DNA of 8,907 bases from Pseudomonadota bacterium. Lineage in GTDB: Bacteria > Pseudomonadota > Alphaproteobacteria > Rhizobiales > Devosiaceae. The stretch lies in the NCBI GenBank assembly GCA_023388175.1, contig JAEWGT010000006.1, forward strand, positions 1 to 8,907, read 5' to 3'. Both the position numbers and the translations under genes were made by a program. The notes under the pieces were generated by a model. It worked only from the letters and a program-made list of their open reading frames with translations. It made no database searches and had not been told where the DNA came from. The stretch's first letter is position 1; every line of letters starts with the position of its first letter. Below are positions 6,601 to 8,907 of the stretch, in pieces.

Positions 6601-7087
6601 CACGATGGCGATGCTTGTGCGCGCCGGACTTCCTTCAAGAGCCGCGGCCCTCGCCGCAATTAATGATCAGGATCCGATTTTCATCGATAACGATGGTCTC
6701 GTTGTCTGGCTCGAAACCAATGAAGTTGTCGCGATGACAGATGCCGGAGACTGGCCAACGCCAGCGACCAACGACATTTGGAAAGCATTCAGGGCCGAGA
6801 TGCTGAACCGCATCAGCCAGCGTTGGACCTCGCGCGACTGGCGTATAAATATCGAACCGGCGACGCGGCAGATCGTTCCGGTTCCGGCCAGTCCATATCG
6901 GGTCGAGGTCGACGAAACAGACAATGCCGTGTGGGTTCTTACGCCTGACTTCAAAGTGGTAGCCATGCTTGGGCAAAGTATGGTTGACGCCGCTCCAAGT
7001 GTGCTGACTGCTCGCTTTGATGAAGGCAGCCCTCAGGCGATCATTCGCCGGCATGGTCGCTCCCACGCGTCTTGGTCTGAGCCCTAA
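3656..7087 (+). CDS. hamB: HamB, Hachiman Ski2-like SF2 helicase (1143 aa)
   Basis: ATP-driven DNA helicase/translocase and sensor of the Hachiman system, partner of HamA. The first ~310 residues are helical with no known catalytic motif, including an A-S-Y-H-L-A-G-Y-A stretch. The helicase core has motif I P-T-S-A-G-K-T (321-327, Lys326), Ia V-T-P-L-R-A-L (347-353), Ib A-T-P-E-K (397-401), II D-E-G-H (422-425), III C-L-S-A-I-L (456-461), IV L-V-F-C-T-Q (557-562), V A-S-P-T-L-A-Q-G-L-N (646-655) and VI A-G-R-A-G-R (682-687). The T-S-A-G-K-T and A-G-R-A-G-R patterns are those of the Ski2-like group. About 450 further residues follow, helical and acidic at first. All catalytic motifs look intact, so the gene should be functional. 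The ATG at 3656 lies inside the hamA end; a TTG at 3674 is an alternative start. The coupling with hamA argues for a fixed ratio. Another two-gene nuclease-helicase defence type is possible but less likely. Confidence 0.87.
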   Translation: MKRPRALETIEELQEFIEVMAQPTVRGRLQARGDARAIIRRAGQLPEGAPAFAVSLDTDLSEYGFSLLRASLALRERGEGDPAIWREGFLKAGNAFEALVRNGSPELSQRGFWRVMGAASYHLAGYAAMAFSLMSQAEEEANLAPAERVIVRLLLSDLGTLRDEARSWLRNPEYGDDALQAALEVGDQEIDDILSIMLTTAVFRAFAFFEFALLTGDTAMHDGALSILRRALRVASNVGAVSHWWIIRVARNLIDDLWGNSLHHVLPQIGPAGTDGYAALREMFLASLYARKTAEVELWPSQIGAARRATDLTDDLVVALPTSAGKTRVAEICTLMSLSAEKRVLLVTPLRALSAQTERSFRKTFGPLGFSVSSLYGASGAMPGDQDALRSHDIVIATPEKLDFALRSNPQLLDDIGLIVLDEGHLIGPSERELRYEILVQRLLRRADAVDRRIVCLSAILPDGEQLEDLTAWVRSDAEGEAVKSSWRPTRQRFGTLAWGGQGARLTFDLDDDGPFIQNFVTEQPPIAPRRTPFPRDNPELTIAAAWQFADEGKRTLVFCTQRDHVESYATRIVDLARRGFIAPLLADEGAIERAKSVGAEWLGAEHPAVRCLELGVAIHHARLPNPFLREVERLLNEGVLTVTIASPTLAQGLNLNAAVLLVPTLYRAGTPLTGEEFANVAGRAGRAFVDLEGLVIHVMFEPLRWRRQAWRELVNASRARTLESGLIQIASEILNRLARSGTLSRDDAFEYLANNRDAWNIHVDEEDDEPFELLLEKLDHAILGLVEALDADDADLPRLIDESLNGSLWARQLARRGDDLRERQLELFRARSGLIWSQTNADQRRGHFAMGVGLESGLTLDAMADELAVLLDQADEAALPGDSEVLVASLTTLAERLLAIRPFVPDDPLPGNWREILAAWVSGTPVHEIGPDNMRFIEDVFTYRLVWALEALRTRRVALGWQPEIIAGTAAACLEAGLPRYTMAMLVRAGLPSRAAALAAINDQDPIFIDNDGLVVWLETNEVVAMTDAGDWPTPATNDIWKAFRAEMLNRISQRWTSRDWRINIEPATRQIVPVPASPYRVEVDETDNAVWVLTPDFKVVAMLGQSMVDAAPSVLTARFDEGSPQAIIRRHGRSHASWSEP

Positions 7088-7181
7088 GCGCGCGAATGCT
7101 TCAAGGATTACGGAGGGCCGCTTTGGGAAATCGCGCTGCGGCTATCACCTCAGCCGTCCCACCGACAGTCCGTACGATCGG

Positions 7182-7544
7182 CTAGCTGGGCCTTCCCGCG
7201 AGGCGCTCGTCGATGACCGGCTCGTCCCAGTGGCGCGCAACATCGAGCCACTTGTCGATCAACGCCTGAAACTGCGGCTCGGCGAAGCAGGTCTGGAACG
7301 TGTAGAGCCGATTGACCACCTGGCGCATCAGGTCGCGCATCTCGTCATCGTCGAACCTCGACACGGTTCTCCAGGGAATGCGATTGCCGTCGGCGTCGAT
7401 GACGAAGACATCGGAATAGTCGCCGGTCTTCGTGACCGGGACCGGGCCGGCATGCAGGTCCTCCAGCATGCTGTTGCGGACGCAGATCATCGCCATCGCC
7501 TTGGCGAGCGTCGCCGCTAACTGTTCTTCTTCCTTCCGGCCCAT
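7182..7544 (-). CDS. Conserved-looking hypothetical protein (120 aa), downstream partner of the SRAP gene
   Basis: No named family recognised. The 120 residues begin with a helical, acidic/basic stretch (about 1-30). A compact region follows with G-D-Y-S-D-V-F-V-I-D (41-50), G-N-R-I-P-W-R-T-V-S-R-F (53-64), then D-D-D-E-M-R-D-L-M-R-Q-V-V-N-R-L-Y (65-81). The end is amphipathic helix (90-105). There is no signal peptide or membrane segment, so it should be cytoplasmic. I chose the ATG at 7544 because GGAGG lies six bases upstream; an in-frame ATG at 7562 lacks such a site. It starts 20 bp after the SRAP stop on the same strand, so they probably form an operon. With SRAP and imuA nearby, a DNA-damage-related role is plausible but is inference only. 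Confidence 0.8.
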   Translation of the reverse strand: MGRKEEEQLAATLAKAMAMICVRNSMLEDLHAGPVPVTKTGDYSDVFVIDADGNRIPWRTVSRFDDDEMRDLMRQVVNRLYTFQTCFAEPQFQALIDKWLDVARHWDEPVIDERLAGRPS

Positions 7545-7550
7545 GTTCGT

Positions 7551-7555
7551 CCTCC
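7551..7555 (-). promoter_or_regulatory. Ribosome binding site deciding the start of the 120-aa gene
   Basis: GGAGG on the minus strand, six bases before the ATG at 7544 and inside the 20-bp gap after the SRAP stop. It excludes the upstream ATG at 7562 as the likely start. Confidence 0.7.
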
Positions 7556-7564
7556 GGATCATTG

Positions 7565-8254
7565 TCAGATGCCCGGCAACATGCCATCGGCGGCTGTATT
7601 GGCTGGCGTTTCCAGGATCACCAACCGATCATCGGGCAGCGGCCGCTGCAGCGTCTTGGCTTCGTTCCAGTCGGCGGTCAGCCAGGTCTCGACTTCTTCG
7701 TGGCTCGTCAGAATGACGGGCATGGCCTTCGGATGGATCGGCTTCACCACGCCATTGGCCTCGGTCGTCAGGAAGGCGAACAGTTGATGATCGCCCGGAC
7801 GCGGGGTCCGGTTCGAGCCGCGGGTTCCGCGCCACGGCGTCCAGATTCCCGCGAAGAAGAACAGGGGCTGGGTCTCATCGAGGGCGAACCAGTGCAGCGG
7901 TTTGCGCTTCGTGACTGGATCGGGCTTTTGCCCATATTCGGAAAAGGCGGTGGCCGGGACCACGCAGCGATTCTCGAGCCCGAGCCATTTGCGCCAGTGA
8001 GGGCTGGCCGTGTTGCGGATATTGGTGACGCCGGTGTCCGGCGCGTCGCGGGATTTCAGATATTCGACGGGCGTGGGCATACCCCAGGTCAATGAGGCCA
8101 GTTCCCGCCCGCCGTCGGTGTTGCGCACCACCGGCGCCGGCCGGTCGGGATAGACGTCCATCGACGGTTCGAGATTGCCGATACTGTCATGGGTGGCTGC
8201 CACGAAATCCCGGATCGCCTGCTGATTGGTCGTAATGCGATAGAGATTGCACAT
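7565..8254 (-). CDS. SRAP (SOS response-associated peptidase, YedK/HMCES-like) protein
   Basis: SRAP proteins form a covalent thiazolidine crosslink through their N-terminal cysteine with abasic sites in single-stranded DNA and protect them during replication. The 229 residues are of normal length. Cys2 directly follows the initiator Met, which fixes the start at 8254, since the cysteine must become N-terminal after Met removal. The other active-site residues are present: Asn78 in T-N-I-R-N-T, Glu106 in A-F-S-E-Y, and His174 in I-H-P-K-A-M-P-V-I-L. W-G-M-P (57-60) and the F-F-F-A-G-I-W core (132-138) are also typical. The histidine motif reads H-P-K-A-M-P rather than the commoner H-x-R-M-P, a variant to note. 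The gene is divergent from imuA and leads a probable two-gene operon with the 120-aa protein. Control by the LexA box between SRAP and imuA is possible, although the box lies 100 bp away. Confidence 0.93.
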   Translation of the reverse strand: MCNLYRITTNQQAIRDFVAATHDSIGNLEPSMDVYPDRPAPVVRNTDGGRELASLTWGMPTPVEYLKSRDAPDTGVTNIRNTASPHWRKWLGLENRCVVPATAFSEYGQKPDPVTKRKPLHWFALDETQPLFFFAGIWTPWRGTRGSNRTPRPGDHQLFAFLTTEANGVVKPIHPKAMPVILTSHEEVETWLTADWNEAKTLQRPLPDDRLVILETPANTAADGMLPGI

Positions 8255-8334
8255 CGCCCCGCCACTCTCCTTGCGAATACTTTACGTCACCATAGGGCAT
8301 TGCACCCCGTCGATCACTTCCGGGATGGCCGAGA

Positions 8335-8363
8335 TTGACTCTCGACCTGTAAGAGAACAAATA
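8335..8363 (+). promoter_or_regulatory. Putative imuA promoter overlapping the LexA box
   Basis: TTGACT (8335-8340) is a good -35 match. With 17-bp spacing, the -10 position (CAAATA, 8358-8363) falls within the LexA box. Bound LexA would therefore block RNA polymerase. The -10 match is poor, as is common for regulated promoters. Confidence 0.4.
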
Positions 8364-8369
8364 AAGAAC
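8355..8369 (+). promoter_or_regulatory. LexA (SOS) box, alphaproteobacterial GAAC-N7-GAAC type
   Basis: GAAC (8355-8358), seven-base spacer AAATAAA, GAAC (8366-8369). This direct repeat is the established LexA recognition sequence of alphaproteobacteria and differs from the palindromic E. coli box. It lies 48 bp before the imuA ATG, where LexA control of the imuA-imuB-dnaE2 cassette is well known. Both half-sites are perfect. Confidence 0.85.
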
Positions 8370-8417
8370 ATAGCAACGGAATCGACCAGTGCAAAGCCCC
8401 GGAGACGCCATCCTCAT

Positions 8418-8907
8418 ATGCCCAGCCGTGCCGACAGCCCAGCCATTGCCGACCTTCGGGCGCGCATCGCGCGGCTCGAAGGCGATGGCGCGCATCCGCA
8501 CGAGGTGCTGCCCTTCGGGATCGCGCCGCTGGATCGCAAGCTGCCCGGTGGCGGGCTGGCGCTCGGATGCCTCCATGAAGTCGCCGGAGGCGGCAACGGG
8601 GCGGTGGATGGCGCGGCTGCGGCCTGTTTCACGGCCGGGATCGCCGCCCGCACCACCGGGCAGGTGCTCTGGTGCGTGGCGCTACAGGATCTCTTCGCAC
8701 CGGGGCTGGAGCAGGCCGGACTGCCGCCCGGCCGGGTGATCTTCGTCGAAGCCGGAGACGACAAGGCCGTTCTGGCCTGTATGGAGGAAGGGCTGCGGCA
8801 TGGCGGGCTGGGGGCGGTCGTGGGCGACGTCGCGCGCCTGCCGATGACCGCCTCGCGGCGGCTGCATCTGGCCGCGAAAGGCTCGGCGACGATCTGCATC
8901 GCGTTGC
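8418..8907 (+). CDS. imuA: ImuA, SOS-inducible translesion-synthesis accessory protein, C-terminus cut by window edge
   Basis: ImuA is a RecA-like protein of the damage-induced mutasome, acting with ImuB and the error-prone polymerase DnaE2 encoded next to it in alphaproteobacteria. 163 residues are visible and the frame is open at the right edge. After an N-terminal helix (I-A-D-L-R-A-R-I-A-R-L, 10-20) comes L-P-F-G-I-A-P-L-D (31-39) and G-G-G-L-A-L-G-C-L-H-E-V (44-55), the family signature. The loop at the RecA Walker A position reads A-G-G-G-N-G-A-V-D-G and lacks G-K-T/S, consistent with ImuA being a degenerate RecA relative. The ATG at 8418 is the first reasonable start in the frame, but its ribosome site is weak (GGAG 13 bases upstream). 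The LexA box upstream supports the call. imuB and dnaE2 would be expected just outside the window. Confidence 0.9.
   Translation, partial: MPSRADSPAIADLRARIARLEGDGAHPHEVLPFGIAPLDRKLPGGGLALGCLHEVAGGGNGAVDGAAAACFTAGIAARTTGQVLWCVALQDLFAPGLEQAGLPPGRVIFVEAGDDKAVLACMEEGLRHGGLGAVVGDVARLPMTASRRLHLAAKGSATICIAL

Noticed and set aside
7139..7156. CGGCT/AGCCG hairpin between the convergent hamB and 120-aa genes, as a terminator
   Set aside because: The stem has only five pairs with an 8-base loop and no T-run on either strand.

Overview
The window looks like a piece of an alphaproteobacterial chromosome. It has high GC and strongly GC-biased codons. It carries a LexA box of the alphaproteobacterial GAAC-N7-GAAC type (8355-8369) directly upstream of an imuA-type gene. 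The rest is an accessory segment carrying a recombinase, a toxin-antitoxin pair and a phage-defence operon. No species can be named from the sequence alone.

Left part (1-1028, minus strand): a large serine recombinase, cut by the window edge, is preceded by a small unrecognised gene that appears to share its operon. Positions 1029-1330 are non-coding and hold the promoter/operator of the next unit. Then, on the plus strand, comes a DUF1778 (TacA-type) antitoxin and a GNAT (TacT-type) toxin (1331-2144), followed by an exported staphylococcal-nuclease-like protein (about 2211-2687).

Centre (2917-7087, plus strand): two overlapping genes form a Hachiman-type defence operon. hamA encodes a DUF1837 PD-(D/E)XK-type nuclease and hamB a Ski2-like SF2 helicase of 1143 residues. 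A perfect 13-bp palindrome sits 11 bp before the hamA ATG, which has no Shine-Dalgarno sequence.

Right part (7182-8907): transcription reverses. An SRAP (SOS response-associated peptidase, YedK/HMCES-like) gene and a small conserved-looking unknown gene run leftwards. imuA runs rightwards off the window end, presumably into imuB-dnaE2. The LexA box lies between the divergent genes.

Taken together, the layout suggests a mobile or defence island (recombinase, toxin-antitoxin, nuclease, Hachiman) next to an SOS mutagenesis/repair locus. The best-supported special system is the Hachiman operon. That is a known defence type, so nothing here is claimed as a wholly new system. The less explained parts are the small unknown proteins, the Tyr-to-Trp change in the toxin, and the regulatory palindromes. 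No tRNA, rRNA, CRISPR array, insertion sequence or convincing terminator was seen.
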